Origin: Bacillus methanolicus MGA3
Lineage (GTDB): Bacteria > Bacillota > Bacilli > Bacillales > Cytobacillaceae
Direction: 5' to 3'
DNA length: 64,000 nucleotides
Assembly (NCBI RefSeq): GCF_000724485.1
Contig: NZ_CP007739.1
Location: forward strand, 542,843 to 606,842
Positions 46,578 through 55,786 of this stretch are shown in pieces. A model generated the notes under the pieces. It did not search any database and was not told the origin of the DNA. It saw only the letters and a program-made list of their open reading frames with translations. A program made the translations under genes and the position numbers. Position 1 is the stretch's first letter; each line of letters opens with the position of its first letter.

Positions 46578-47993
46578 ATGAACCCATTTAGAAAAAAATC
46601 GATTGATGTCCTTTTAAAAGAAACTGACCAAAAGGAAGTTTCTTTGAAAAAAGATTTAGGTGCTTTTGATCTCACAATGCTTGGGGTCGGCGCTATTATC
46701 GGTACAGGTATTTTTGTTCTGACCGGGGTGGCTGCTGCAGAGCATGCAGGACCTGCTCTTGTTCTTTCTTTTATATTATCCGGATTGGCATGTGTATTTG
46801 CTGCTCTTTGTTACGCTGAATTTGCTTCAACAGTTCCGGTCTCGGGAAGTGCCTATACGTACAGTTATGCAACATTTGGTGAATTAATAGCATGGGTATT
46901 GGGATGGGATCTAATTTTAGAATATGGTCTTGCTTCTTCAGCCGTTGCCAGCGGGTGGTCAGGATATTTTCAGGGACTGCTGGCTGGATTTGGTTTAGAG
47001 CTTCCAAAAGCACTGACGAGTGCTTATGACCCGGCAAAAGGAACATTTATTGATGTTCCCGCAATCTTGATTGTCTTTTTCATCACATTTTTGTTAACAC
47101 AGGGTGTCAAAAAGTCAGCACGCTTTAATGCGATTATGGTTATTATTAAAGTCGCTGTAGTCTTGTTGTTTATCGGTGTCGGTGTTTGGTATGTAAAACC
47201 GGAAAACTGGGTTCCTTTTATGCCGTTCGGTTTTTCCGGGGTCACTGCAGGCGCTGCGACTGTATTCTTTGCTTATATAGGATTTGATGCGGTATCAACG
47301 GCAGCTGAAGAAGTACGTAACCCGCAGCGGAATATGCCAATTGGAATTATTGCTTCATTAGCAATTTGTACGTCACTGTATATTATCGTTTCCTTAATTC
47401 TAACGGGTATCGTTCCTTATAAACAGCTTGCTGTAAAAAACCCGGTTGCATTCGCGCTTAATTATATTAACCAGGACTGGGTTGCCGGTTTTATTTCTGT
47501 AGGTGCTATTGCAGGGATTACTACAGTACTGCTTGTAATGATGTATGGCCAAACCCGCTTGTTTTATGCGATCAGTCGTGATGGTTTACTGCCAAAAGTA
47601 TTTTCTCGTATTGATAAAAAGAAACAAACACCGGTTATTAATTCATGGTTAACATGCCTTGTTGTATCATTTTTTGCAGGTGTTATTCCATTAAGTAAAC
47701 TCGCTGAATTAACAAACATAGGAACATTATTCGCATTTATGACTGTGTCAGTTGGTATTTTGTATCTTCGTAAAGCGAATATCTCTTCGAGGAAAGGATT
47801 CAAAGTGCCATTTGTTCCGTGGATTCCTATTCTGGCATTTTTGTTCTGTGGATACCTTACCCTTCAATTGCCGTCTACAACATGGATCAGCTTCGTTTCA
47901 TGGCTTGTAATCGGTTTAGTAATCTATTTTGTATATGGTAGTAAACATAGCACGCTAAACAACATTGAGATCCAAGAAAGAAAAGTCAGCTAA
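46578..47993 (+). CDS. APC-family amino-acid permease (YfnA/CAT type)
   Basis: A 471-residue transporter with 12 membrane helices. The substrate-binding GVGAIIGTGIFVLTG in helix 1 and FFAYIGFDAVSTAAEE in helix 6 are the unwound-helix motifs of the cationic amino acid transporter branch of the APC superfamily. Geobacillus GkApcT is a close structural model. The start is the ATG at 46578 behind GGAGG; the upstream TTG-initiated extension lacks a ribosome binding site. It is monocistronic, with no T-box or riboswitch in the 240-base AT-rich leader. Substrate specificity is not evident. Confidence 0.92.
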   Translation: MNPFRKKSIDVLLKETDQKEVSLKKDLGAFDLTMLGVGAIIGTGIFVLTGVAAAEHAGPALVLSFILSGLACVFAALCYAEFASTVPVSGSAYTYSYATFGELIAWVLGWDLILEYGLASSAVASGWSGYFQGLLAGFGLELPKALTSAYDPAKGTFIDVPAILIVFFITFLLTQGVKKSARFNAIMVIIKVAVVLLFIGVGVWYVKPENWVPFMPFGFSGVTAGAATVFFAYIGFDAVSTAAEEVRNPQRNMPIGIIASLAICTSLYIIVSLILTGIVPYKQLAVKNPVAFALNYINQDWVAGFISVGAIAGITTVLLVMMYGQTRLFYAISRDGLLPKVFSRIDKKKQTPVINSWLTCLVVSFFAGVIPLSKLAELTNIGTLFAFMTVSVGILYLRKANISSRKGFKVPFVPWIPILAFLFCGYLTLQLPSTTWISFVSWLVIGLVIYFVYGSKHSTLNNIEIQERKVS

Positions 47994-48025
47994 ATAAAAA
48001 ACTTTCATGAGTTATTACTCCACAG

Positions 48026-48067
48026 AAAAAGCTTGCAGGAAACATTTCTGCAAGCCTTTTCTTTTTT
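48026..48067 (+). terminator. Rho-independent terminator
   Basis: AAAAGCTTGCAG pairs with CTGCAAGCCTTTT around a nine-base loop, followed by TTTTTT. Confidence 0.85.
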
Positions 48068-48142
48068 ATAAGGTGACCCGCCCCTCATTGATGTAACGAG
48101 TTAAGATAACAAGGGACAGGCAGCCCTCGTAAAGTTAATTCG

Positions 48143-49504
48143 TTAATTGATTAGAGATTGGAGTGGAGCTGGAATTCTTCCGCCGCGCTGAATAAGTTTT
48201 TCTGATTGAAAAGGATTTACGCCTATTACCGGGGCACGGCCGAGAAGTCCGCCAAATTCGACAATGTCTCCTTCGCGTTTACCAGGAACAGGGATGACTC
48301 TGACTGCTGTTGTCTTTTTGTTTATCATTCCGATTGCCATTTCATCAGCAATAATTGCCGATAGGGTGGATGGTGTTACATCTCCTGTCAGCGCAATCAT
48401 GTCAAGGCCGACAGAGCAAACGCAAGTCATCGCTTCAAGCTTTGACAAAGTTAATGCTCCATCAAGAATTCCACGGATCATCCCATTATCTTCACTGACT
48501 GGAATAAATGCTCCGCTTAATCCGCCAACGTATGAGCTTGCCATTGCCCCTCCTTTTTTCACTGCATCATTCATGAGTGCCAGTGCTGCAATCGTTCCAT
48601 GTGTACCAACTCGTTCAAGGCCAATTTCTTCTAAAATTTCAGCGACACTGTCATTCATTGCATTTGTTGGTGCAAGGGACAAGTCCATAATGCCAAAAGG
48701 GACACCGAGGCGTTCAGCGACGACCCGGCCAATTAACTCTCCTGCTCTCGTGATTTTAAAGGCAGTTTTCTTTATGATTTCAGATACCTGGCCAAGATCA
48801 GCTTCAGGATGGCGTTTCAATGCATTTAATACAACACCTGGTCCGCTGACACCCACATTTATTACGGCTTCTCCTTCACCTGCGCCATGGAAAGCTCCGG
48901 CCATAAACGGATTATCCTCAACAGGATTGCAAAAGACTACAAGTTTTGCGCAGGCGATCCCGTTTCGATCGCTTGTTTTTTCAGCGGCTTCCTTAATTAT
49001 CAATCCAAGCTGTCGCACTGCATCCATATTAATGCCCGTTCTGGTGGTCGCGACGGATACGGAAGCACAGACCCGTTCTGTTGCACTCAATGCTTCGGGA
49101 AGGGCAGAGAGCAATGTTTGGTCTCCTTTCGAAAAACCTTTATGTACAAGGGCCGAAAATCCTCCAATAAAATCAATGCCTAGGTTTTGAGCGGCCAGGT
49201 CAAGCGTTTTTGCAAGTTCAACCGCCTGTTCAACTGAAGCATTTCCAAGAATTTCTGCAATTGGAGTAATGGAAATTCGCTTATTAATAATCGGAATGCC
49301 GAATTCTTTTTCCACTTCCTCAGCGGTTGACTTCAAATTCTCGGCAAAACTCATGATTTTTTCATAGACTCGTTGATTCATTTTTTCGAAATTAGAATCC
49401 GTACAGTCACGAAGGCTGATTCCCATTGTAACGGTCCGAATATCGAGGTTTTCCATTTGAACCATTCGGATCGTTTGGAGCATTTCATCCATTGCAATCG
49501 TCAT
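48143..49504 (-). CDS. UPF0210/PFL-family protein
   Basis: A 453-residue cytosolic protein of the UPF0210 family, which has a pyruvate formate-lyase-like barrel but no glycyl-radical loop. Typical sequence includes [17 protein letters not shown] near the N-terminus, [28 protein letters not shown] and [16 protein letters not shown]. No catalysis has been established for the family that I know of. The start is the ATG at 49504, 8 bases behind AAGGAG. It follows the ACT-domain gene by 17 bases and shares its glycine riboswitch, so a glycine-linked role is implied. Confidence 0.88.
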   Translation of the reverse strand: MTIAMDEMLQTIRMVQMENLDIRTVTMGISLRDCTDSNFEKMNQRVYEKIMSFAENLKSTAEEVEKEFGIPIINKRISITPIAEILGNASVEQAVELAKTLDLAAQNLGIDFIGGFSALVHKGFSKGDQTLLSALPEALSATERVCASVSVATTRTGINMDAVRQLGLIIKEAAEKTSDRNGIACAKLVVFCNPVEDNPFMAGAFHGAGEGEAVINVGVSGPGVVLNALKRHPEADLGQVSEIIKKTAFKITRAGELIGRVVAERLGVPFGIMDLSLAPTNAMNDSVAEILEEIGLERVGTHGTIAALALMNDAVKKGGAMASSYVGGLSGAFIPVSEDNGMIRGILDGALTLSKLEAMTCVCSVGLDMIALTGDVTPSTLSAIIADEMAIGMINKKTTAVRVIPVPGKREGDIVEFGGLLGRAPVIGVNPFQSEKLIQRGGRIPAPLQSLIN

Positions 49505-49521
49505 TTGTATCACTCCTTACA

Positions 49522-49797
49522 TTATATCCGGTGCATTGCCTGAAAAATTTCTTCAAGTTGAATATTTATTTTTAATCCCATTTCATCTCCAAGTTCATTG
49601 AATTGCGTGCGCAATGTATCTAAATTTTCGATTCCAGAAACATCAACAATCATCATCATTGTAAAAAAATCCTGAAGAATCGTTTGACTTATATCGAGAA
49701 TATTAATGCTATTCGCGGCAAGAATCGTCGTTACTTTCGCAATAATTCCAACCTGGTCTTTCCCAATCACACTAACAACTGCACGTCTTTTTTCCAT
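49522..49797 (-). CDS. ACT-domain protein (UPF0237)
   Basis: A 91-residue single ACT domain, a fold that binds amino acids. It reads RAVVSVIGKDQVGIIAKVTTILAANSINILDISQTIL, with the ligand-binding turn GKDQVGI, then one more beta-alpha-beta unit. It is always paired with UPF0210 in many Firmicutes, which suggests it senses an amino acid for that partner. The start is the ATG at 49797 behind GAGGTGG. A single-aptamer glycine riboswitch lies directly upstream, pointing to glycine as the controlling metabolite. Confidence 0.9.
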   Translation of the reverse strand: MEKRRAVVSVIGKDQVGIIAKVTTILAANSINILDISQTILQDFFTMMMIVDVSGIENLDTLRTQFNELGDEMGLKINIQLEEIFQAMHRI

Positions 49798-49827
49798 AAA
49801 GTCCACCTCTTCAATTCTTGTAATAAC

Positions 49828-49855
49828 AAAAAAAGATTGGATGATTCATCCAATC
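49828..49855 (-). terminator. Terminator of the glycine riboswitch
   Basis: On the minus strand GATTGGATG pairs with CATCCAATC around a three-base loop, followed by seven T. It lies between the aptamer and the ACT-domain gene and forms the expression platform. Confidence 0.85.
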
Positions 49856-49865
49856 CCAACAAATA

Positions 49866-49958
49866 AGAAGAGTGCAGTTTTCCACTCTTCTGTCCTTTTG
49901 CCTGAGATTGTGAATCCTTCGGCGCCGCAATTATGCGGTCTCTCCAGAAGCTGCTCCA
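49866..49958 (-). ncRNA. Glycine riboswitch, single aptamer
   Basis: On the minus strand the conserved core elements occur in order: CTGGAGAGACC, GGCGCCGAAGGA, and CTCAGGCAAAAGGACAG (to 49890). Only one full aptamer is present, in contrast to the tandem form upstream of gcvT. A hairpin (AGAAGAGTG with CACTCTTCT) follows on the 3' side and may serve as the helix that replaces a second aptamer. A terminator follows before the ACT-domain gene. Confidence 0.88.
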
Positions 49959-50256
49959 GTTATAGTTTTATCCACAACCTTCATCGTCCGCTATATTAAG
50001 CTAATAATAAAAATAGTATCAATTTTAGGCCGGTTAGGTCAATAACAATTTTAGCGCATAATCGCAGCGTCGGCTAGACCGAGACAGTTTCATACTACTT
50101 TACAGCGAATACATAGCGTGACAAATCTCATTCCTTCACTGTGTTAAAGTATTTACGTAGGTTCCCCTTTTCATCCCTCTCAGTCCCCCTCTTTTCGCCT
50201 CTTTCTTCTTGCTTTTTTGAGGGTGTAGGAGTAGACTTAGATTAAAATTGAATAGT

Positions 50257-50347
50257 TTACCGGGAGCCTGCGGAAGCAGGCTGAGAGTGCGTCTATTCCG
50301 TCGCAGACCGTTTGAACCTGTTGGATAATGCCAGCGTAGGGAAAAGT
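50257..50347 (+). ncRNA. TPP riboswitch (THI box)
   Basis: The element contains CGGGAGCCTGCGGAAGCAGGCTGAGAG-type P2-P3 sequence, CTGAGAGTGCG, then GACCGTTTGAACCTG and TTGGATAATGCCAGCGTAGGGAA, all conserved bases of the thiamine pyrophosphate aptamer. A terminator hairpin follows at 50399-50431. It should switch off the thiM-remnant/thiDE operon when TPP is plentiful. Confidence 0.97.
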
Positions 50348-50398
50348 GCTGAGGAAATTTTCGGCTGTATTTTTTATATGAACCTATCAGTCTATTTA

Positions 50399-50431
50399 GA
50401 GACACTTTGCTTACGCAGAGTGTCTTTTTTG
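50399..50431 (+). terminator. Expression-platform terminator of the TPP riboswitch
   Basis: AGACACTTTG pairs with CAGAGTGTCT across CTTACG (partial), followed by six T. Confidence 0.85.
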
Positions 50432-50577
50432 CTATTGGAAGAAATTTTGGAAGTGCAAAACGAACAGAGAAAAGCAACATAAGAAACTTAAATACTCGAA
50501 ACGGATTTTCCATATTTTTTGCTGGCAGATCATCAGGAGATCTTCTCTTAATATACTGGAAATGATGTATAATCAAG

Positions 50578-50776
50578 ATGAATACTGAAAATATTCAGCA
50601 TTACTTGAGAGAGCGAGAAAAGAGAATCCGCTCTTACTAACATTACGAATATTGTCGTTGCAAACTTTACTGCGAACGGCAGCTTTCAAATTGAATTCTT
50701 AAACCAGTTAGCCAAACTTTCATCTAATGATAAAAGAAACCTAGCATCGGCGAGTGTAAAGGAGGCCACAGTCTAT
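50578..50776 (+). pseudogene. thiM: Internally deleted remnant of thiM (hydroxyethylthiazole kinase)
   Basis: Beginning at ATG 50578 the bases encode MNTENIQHYLRERE and, after a frame change near 50625, ALTNITNIVVANFTANG, which is the N-terminus of ThiM. This is joined directly at about 50678-50681 to GSFQIEFLNQLAKLSS and a short tail, which matches the extreme C-terminus of ThiM (in B. subtilis GPGSFQIELLNKLS). About 190-200 codons between the two parts, including the ATP and thiazole sites, are gone. The relic sits where thiM is expected, between the TPP riboswitch and thiD. It cannot be a working kinase. Confidence 0.85.
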
Positions 50777-51590
50777 GAAACAAGTATACAAAGCTTTAAC
50801 GATTGCCGGTTCGGACAGCGGCGGCGGCGCCGGAATTCAAGCCGATTTAAAAACTTTTCAGGAACTAGAAGTTTTTGGCATGTCTGCAATAACAGCAGTT
50901 ACGGCGCAGAATACTTTAGGTGTTCAAGGTGTATACCCGCTTTCTGTTCAGGCTGTTGAACAACAGATCGAATCAATTGGAACTGACCTTGGAGCTGATG
51001 CGGTGAAAACTGGCATGCTGTTCAACAGTGAAATCATTTATGCTGTTGCAGGTAAAATCAAAAAATTTGGCTGGAAAAATGTTGTTGTCGATCCGGTTAT
51101 GATAGCAAAAGGCGGAGCACCGTTATTACAAAATGATGCAATCAGCGCTTTGAAAAAACACTTACTTCCGCTTGCGGAAGTAGTTACCCCAAATATTCCA
51201 GAAGCTGAAGCATTAACTGGAATCAAAATTGAAACCATAGAGGACCGCTTTGAGTCAGCGAAGCATATTTTTGAACTGGGAGCTAGAAATGTTGTCATTA
51301 AAGGCGGACACGAAATCGCAAGTGAAGCGGTTGATGTGTTATATGACGGCCGCGAGTTTTACTATTTTAAAAGCAAAAAAATCGAAACAAAGAACACGCA
51401 TGGAACGGGCTGTACGTTTGCTGCTGCAATTGCTGCTGAACTGGCTAAAGGAAATACGGTACAAAATGCAGTCCAAACAGCAAAAAATTTTATCGCAGCC
51501 GCAATTGAAAATCAACTGGGAATCGGACATGGACACGGACCGACAAATCACTGGGCTTACCGGCAAAAATTAGTATCTGAAAAAAGGTGA
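50775..51590 (+). CDS. thiD: HMP/HMP-phosphate kinase ThiD
   Basis: A 271-residue ribokinase-family enzyme that phosphorylates hydroxymethylpyrimidine twice to the pyrophosphate used by ThiE. It begins [22 protein letters not shown], the substrate-binding signature, and has the anion-hole motif [16 protein letters not shown] with the catalytic Asp equivalent nearby. AAAGGAGG precedes the ATG. It lies downstream of the TPP riboswitch and thiM relic and four bases before thiE. Confidence 0.95.
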   Translation: MKQVYKALTIAGSDSGGGAGIQADLKTFQELEVFGMSAITAVTAQNTLGVQGVYPLSVQAVEQQIESIGTDLGADAVKTGMLFNSEIIYAVAGKIKKFGWKNVVVDPVMIAKGGAPLLQNDAISALKKHLLPLAEVVTPNIPEAEALTGIKIETIEDRFESAKHIFELGARNVVIKGGHEIASEAVDVLYDGREFYYFKSKKIETKNTHGTGCTFAAAIAAELAKGNTVQNAVQTAKNFIAAAIENQLGIGHGHGPTNHWAYRQKLVSEKR

Positions 51591-51594
51591 TTTC

Positions 51595-52266
51595 ATGGCT
51601 GGAATTTCAAAAGAAAAAATGCAGGAGCTTTTAAAAGTTTATTTTATAATGGGGAGCAACAATAGTCTTAAAGATCCTCTTGAAGTTATAACGGAAGCCT
51701 TGCAGGGAGGAGCGACCTTGTTTCAGTTCCGCGAAAAAGGAAATGGTGCTTTGACCGGAGAACAGAAAAAGGATTTTGCAAGGAAAGTTCAAAGCATTTG
51801 CAAAGAATACGGTGTTCCATTTATTGTTAATGATGATGTCGACTTGGCAATTGAGCTGGATGCAGATGGGGTCCATATAGGCCAGGAGGATGAATCCGCC
51901 TATTCTGTAAGAAAAAAAATCGGCAATAAAATTCTCGGCGTTTCCGCTCACAGTCTCAAAGAAGTGGAGGCTGCAATTCAAGCAGGCGCTGATTATGTAG
52001 GTATAGGCCCTGTATTCCCGACAGCAACTAAAAAAGATGCTAAAGAAGTACAGGGAACAGCACTGTTTCGAATACTTCGTGAGAAGCGAATTGACATCCC
52101 GGCAGTCGGGATTGGCGGTATAAATGCCAATAATGCTGCACAAGTTGTTGAAGCCGGAGCAGATGGCGTTTCTGTTATATCTGCCATCAGCATGGCACCC
52201 TCTCCTCTTGAAAGCACAAAACAAATTAAACAAGCAGTAGTTGCTTTAGCGGGGTTACAAAAGTGA
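51595..52266 (+). CDS. thiE: Thiamine-phosphate synthase ThiE
   Basis: A 223-residue TIM-barrel enzyme that joins HMP-pyrophosphate and thiazole phosphate to thiamine phosphate. Signature segments are [34 protein letters not shown], the phosphate-loop region [17 protein letters not shown] and [38 protein letters not shown] precedes the ATG, four bases after thiD. Last gene of the operon. Confidence 0.95.
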   Translation: MAGISKEKMQELLKVYFIMGSNNSLKDPLEVITEALQGGATLFQFREKGNGALTGEQKKDFARKVQSICKEYGVPFIVNDDVDLAIELDADGVHIGQEDESAYSVRKKIGNKILGVSAHSLKEVEAAIQAGADYVGIGPVFPTATKKDAKEVQGTALFRILREKRIDIPAVGIGGINANNAAQVVEAGADGVSVISAISMAPSPLESTKQIKQAVVALAGLQK

Positions 52267-52282
52267 TTATCAAATCTTAAGG

Positions 52283-52311
52283 AAAGAGTGCTTTTAAGAG
52301 GCACTCTTTAT
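52283..52311 (+). terminator. Rho-independent terminator
   Basis: AAAGAGTGC pairs with GCACTCTTT around a nine-base loop, ending the thiamine operon. Confidence 0.75.
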
Positions 52312-52384
52312 TTAACTCTTTCTTTCGATATTTAAAAAGATGTGGAATAATACTCTTTATAAAATATTCATAAGGAGATCCTGC

Positions 52385-53545
52385 ATGTCAGAAAAACAAT
52401 CAATCATCAAATCATTACAACCGTTTATACAAGAAGCATGGAATAAATCAGGCTTTGAAAATCTAACATCAATCCAAAAGCAGACGATTCCACTGATTTT
52501 ACAAGGGAAAGATGTTGTCGCGGAATCCCCGACTGGAACGGGAAAAACGCTAAGTTATTTACTGCCACTTTTACATAAAATTGATCAAAGTAAAAAAAGC
52601 GTACAAGTTGTGATTTTGGCTCCCTCACAGGAACTTGTAATGCAAATATTGGGCGAATTCCAAAAGTGGTCAGAGGGAAGCGGAATAAGAGGCGCTTCCT
52701 TTATAGGGGGAGCAAATCTGAAGCGGCAACTTGAAAAATTAAAGAAAAACCCTCATGTTGTAATTGGTACACCGGGGCGTACATTTGAACTAATCAAACA
52801 GAAAAAGCTGAAAATGCATGAAGTAAAGACTGTTGTTCTAGATGAAGGCGACCAGCTTCTCAATTCCGAACATGTCGATACCGTTAAAAATATTATAAAA
52901 ACAACGTTGAGTGACAGGCAAATCGTACTTTTTTCGGCAACACTTGCATTCAAAACAGAAGAAGTGGCTAAAGGTCTTGCGAACGAACCGGAAGTCATTC
53001 GAGTTAAAAAGGATGAAGCAATGAGCTTCTCGAAAGTTGATCATATTTATTTTGTTTCTGAGCAGCGTGATAAAATCAATTTGTTGGAGAAAGCAGCCCG
53101 GCTAAAAGGGATAAAAGCACTTGTTTTTGTGAATGATATTGGCCGCCTACAGATTCTTGCAGAAAAACTTTCCTACAAAGAATTTCAGACAGAGGCTCTC
53201 CACAGTGAGATGAGTAAAATTGAACGCCAACATGCCTTAAGAAATTTTCGGACAGGAGAAACCAATATACTTCTTGCTACGGATGTCGCTGCGAGAGGTC
53301 TTGATATTAATGGGATTACACATGTAATCCATTTCGACTTTCCGAAAGACATGAACCAGTATGTGCACCGTTCCGGCAGAACAGGAAGATTTGGCGCAAC
53401 CGGGACTGTCATTTCGTTTGTGACAGACAGGGAAGAGAGGGAATTAAAAAAAATCGCTAAAGAATTGAAAATATCAGTTCATAAAAAAGTTTTTTATAAA
53501 GGCGAAATAACCGATGATCGAATGAAAAATCATATGAAAAGCTAG
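52385..53545 (+). CDS. yfmL: DEAD-box RNA helicase YfmL
   Basis: A 386-residue ATP-dependent RNA helicase, close to B. subtilis YfmL in length and sequence. In order: Q motif SGFENLTSIQKQTIPL, Walker A ESPTGTGKTLSYLL, TPGR, motif II as DEGD rather than DEAD, SAT in VLFSATLAF, and motif VI YVHRSGRTGRFG. The C-terminal extension is short, without the RNA-binding domain of DbpA or the tails of CshA. YfmL has been linked to ribosome assembly in the cold. The start is the ATG at 52385 behind AAGGAG; upstream in-frame GTG/ATG codons lack a site. Confidence 0.93.
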   Translation: MSEKQSIIKSLQPFIQEAWNKSGFENLTSIQKQTIPLILQGKDVVAESPTGTGKTLSYLLPLLHKIDQSKKSVQVVILAPSQELVMQILGEFQKWSEGSGIRGASFIGGANLKRQLEKLKKNPHVVIGTPGRTFELIKQKKLKMHEVKTVVLDEGDQLLNSEHVDTVKNIIKTTLSDRQIVLFSATLAFKTEEVAKGLANEPEVIRVKKDEAMSFSKVDHIYFVSEQRDKINLLEKAARLKGIKALVFVNDIGRLQILAEKLSYKEFQTEALHSEMSKIERQHALRNFRTGETNILLATDVAARGLDINGITHVIHFDFPKDMNQYVHRSGRTGRFGATGTVISFVTDREERELKKIAKELKISVHKKVFYKGEITDDRMKNHMKS

Positions 53546-53700
53546 GCAGCCAGGCGCCAAGTTTTTTTGATGTAGTTTATCGCAGAAATTTTGATGAAAT
53601 CGCGGTAATATCCGAATTATCGCGGTAAAATAGCAGAGAATATAAAATAAATGATCAACCAATACTATCATTGAAAAATGATTAAAGGAGTCGAGCTGCA

Positions 53701-53835
53701 ATGGGGCGTACTAAACCAGCAAATGCCAACGCACAAAGAAATAACAATGTGAAAAAGGGAAACAATACGAGTGAAGAGTTGGTTGAATTTACTTCACCAA
53801 AAAACAAAAAGAATCAAAACAATCCTCAGGATTAA
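53701..53835 (+). CDS. Small polar protein of 44 residues (possible spore protein)
   Basis: The frame MGRTKPANANAQRNNN... runs to PKNKKNQNNPQD with no hydrophobic residues to speak of, rich in Asn, Lys and Gln. An AAAGGAG site precedes the ATG by 10 bases and a terminator follows, so it is very likely translated. The composition is like that of minor small acid-soluble spore proteins (SspK, SspO, SspP classes), but I cannot match it to one. Confidence 0.6.
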   Translation: MGRTKPANANAQRNNNVKKGNNTSEELVEFTSPKNKKNQNNPQD

Positions 53836-53848
53836 TTCGGGGCACCAA

Positions 53849-53877
53849 AAGAGGCTTTGTCCAAACGAGCCTCTTTA
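53849..53877 (+). terminator. Rho-independent terminator
   Basis: AAGAGGCT pairs with AGCCTCTT around an 11-base loop, followed by TATT. Confidence 0.7.
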
Positions 53878-53955
53878 TTCATTTTAAGTTTTTTATCACA
53901 ATATATTCGCAACTGAAACTATATAATGATTTGTATTTCAAATCTTAAAATTCAA

Positions 53956-53984
53956 TTGACAAATCACCCTTTTTTTGGTACAAT
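53956..53984 (+). promoter_or_regulatory. Sigma-A promoter of the first S-box unit
   Basis: TTGACA (53956-53961) and TACAAT (53979-53984) are 17 bases apart, giving a near-consensus promoter that starts transcription about 30 bases before the SAM riboswitch. Confidence 0.85.
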
Positions 53985-54014
53985 TCAAATAATATTATTA
54001 ATTTTAAAAAAATT

Positions 54015-54167
54015 ACTCTTATCCAGAGAGGCGGAGGGACAGGCCCTGTGAAGCCCGGCAACCTGCAATATTTATTGTAAAGGTGCCAAATCCTGCAGAC
54101 AGAAGATCTGGAAGATAAGAGGAGGACAAATAATAAGTACGCCTCTTCTTTTAATGAAGAGGTTTTT
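54015..54167 (+). ncRNA. SAM-I (S-box) riboswitch with terminator, copy 1
   Basis: CTCTTATCCAGAGAGGCGGAGGGA opens the P1-P2 region, followed by GCCC...GAAGCCCGGCAACC, GGTGCCAAATCCTGCAG and GATAAGAG closing P1 at about 54122. The terminator CCTCTTC/GAAGAGG with TTTTT is at 54142-54167. It controls the PLP enzyme at 54301. Confidence 0.97.
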
Positions 54168-54300
54168 CATTTTTCGCGTTCTAATCGTCTGTAATTTCCT
54201 CACGTCTATTGGCGGGAGGTAACAGGTGTTTGGTTCGACTTATTTCAGTATGGGAAAATTTCCTGCTGATATAGTTTTACTTAATTTGAAGAAGGTGGAA

Positions 54301-55446
54301 ATGTTGACGGAGAGGTTTGAAACGAAATTATTGCATAGTGTAAAAAAACAAAAACTTCCGATCAAAAGTAAAGTTACCCCGATTTATCAAACTTCCGCGT
54401 TTACGTTTGATGATCTTGATGAACTTGAACGATATTACAAGGGAGAGGGCAATTATTTATATACCCGTTCAGGCAATCCGAATACGGATGAGCTCGGTGA
54501 AGCGGTTGCAGCTATCGAAGGCGCTCCTGCAGGTGTTGCGACATCTTCAGGGATTTCAGCGATTCTTGCTGGAGTGCTTGCTACAATTGAAAGCGGTGAT
54601 CACATTGTTGCAGCAGATGATCTGTATGGAGGAAGCTTTCATTTATTAAATAATGAACTGAAACAGCTTGGAATTGAGACTACTTTTGTATCCTTCTCAG
54701 ACATTCATCAGGTTGAACAGGCGATTCAATCTAATACAAAGCTTCTTTACACAGAGTCAATTACGAATCCGCTGTTAAGAGTCGAAAATCTTGATGCTGT
54801 TGTGGATCTTGCCAAAAAGCACAATCTTGTTACGATTGTTGATAACACATTCGCTACCCCTTATCACTGCAATCCTTATAAACGAGGAGTAGATTTAGTT
54901 ATTCATAGTGCGACAAAATATATTGGCGGACATAGTGATATTACGGCCGGTGTTGTTGTGGGCAAAACAGAGTTAGTTGCCAGGGCAAAGAAAAAAGTAG
55001 TAAACCTCGGTGCGAATGTCAGTCCGTTTGAAGCATGGCTTACGTGCCGTGGATTGAAAACTCTCGCATTAAGAATGAAAAGCCAATCGCTGAATGCAAG
55101 GAAGCTTGCTGAAGCTCTAAAGACAAATGATAATGTGGCAAAAGTATACTATCCTTTTGAGTATTCAGAAGAAGGCTTTGGAGCGATCGTTACCATCGAG
55201 TTATCAAAAAATGTGGATGTTAATAAATTTTTACGTGCACTTTCTTGGGTGAAAATTATTCCGACGCTAGCCGGAGTTGAAACGACTGTTTCACACCCGC
55301 TGTCAACTTCCCACCGTGCACTGCCTCCTGAAGCAAGAGAAGCATTAGGAATTACGAAAGAAGTTGTCCGCATATCAGTAGGTATTGAGCATCCGGAAGA
55401 CATCATTGAAGTGTTTGAAAAAGCGATTGAAAATTCTGTTCAATAG
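54301..55446 (+). CDS. Cystathionine/homocysteine PLP enzyme (Cys/Met metabolism family)
   Basis: A 381-residue pyridoxal-phosphate enzyme of the Cys/Met metabolism family, which holds cystathionine gamma-synthase, gamma- and beta-lyases and sulfhydrylases. The PLP lysine is in HSATKYIGGHSD near residue 195, and YTRSGNPNTDELGEAVAAIEG and [13 protein letters not shown] are conserved cofactor contacts. The control by a SAM riboswitch shows that it works in methionine synthesis, so a cystathionine gamma-synthase or beta-lyase role is most likely; sequence inspection cannot decide. The start is the ATG at 54301 behind GAAGGTGG. It is monocistronic. Confidence 0.88.
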   Translation: MLTERFETKLLHSVKKQKLPIKSKVTPIYQTSAFTFDDLDELERYYKGEGNYLYTRSGNPNTDELGEAVAAIEGAPAGVATSSGISAILAGVLATIESGDHIVAADDLYGGSFHLLNNELKQLGIETTFVSFSDIHQVEQAIQSNTKLLYTESITNPLLRVENLDAVVDLAKKHNLVTIVDNTFATPYHCNPYKRGVDLVIHSATKYIGGHSDITAGVVVGKTELVARAKKKVVNLGANVSPFEAWLTCRGLKTLALRMKSQSLNARKLAEALKTNDNVAKVYYPFEYSEEGFGAIVTIELSKNVDVNKFLRALSWVKIIPTLAGVETTVSHPLSTSHRALPPEAREALGITKEVVRISVGIEHPEDIIEVFEKAIENSVQ

Positions 55447-55456
55447 AAAATTATGT

Positions 55457-55485
55457 TTGACTTGATTCTTAAACTAAATTATAAT
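55457..55485 (+). promoter_or_regulatory. Sigma-A promoter of the second S-box operon
   Basis: TTGACT (55457-55462) and TATAAT (55480-55485) with a 17-base spacer, about 55 bases before the second SAM riboswitch. Confidence 0.85.
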
Positions 55486-55542
55486 CCTTTATAAAGTTAA
55501 CGTAATAATAATTTAATTGAATAAAATAAAAATACCAGTAAA

Positions 55543-55690
55543 CTCTTATCCAGAGTGACGGAGGGATCAGGCCCGATGAAGTCCGGCAACCTTCAAGCAA
55601 TGCTTGAAAAGGTGCCAATTCCTGCAGACAATTCATTGTCTGAAAGATAAGAGGAGGAGCCCCCTCTTCTTATGAAGAGGGGGTTTTTTT
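55543..55690 (+). ncRNA. SAM-I (S-box) riboswitch with terminator, copy 2
   Basis: CTCTTATCCAGAGTGACGGAGGGA, GATGAAGTCCGGCAACC, GGTGCCAATTCCTGCAG and GATAAGAG are in order. The terminator CCCCCTCTTC/GAAGAGGGGG with seven T is at 55660-55690. It precedes the metY-ssuACB-acs-hom operon. Confidence 0.97.
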
Positions 55691-55786
55691 ATAAAGAGAT
55701 TTCGGAAAAGTGAAAAAGTGCAAACAATTCATAAGCATTAAACCAACTAAACCAATAAAATTAATCATATTTAGGAGGAAAGAGCA

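Noticed and set aside
48264..49190. Open frame of 308 codons on the plus strand.
   Set aside because: It lies wholly opposite the UPF0210 gene, has no ribosome binding site, and its residue usage (Pro, Ser, Ile-rich without domain pattern) is typical of an antisense shadow.
51631..52233. Open frame of 200 codons antisense to thiE.
   Set aside because: Mirror of thiE codons, rich in Cys, Phe and Ser, with no ribosome binding site.
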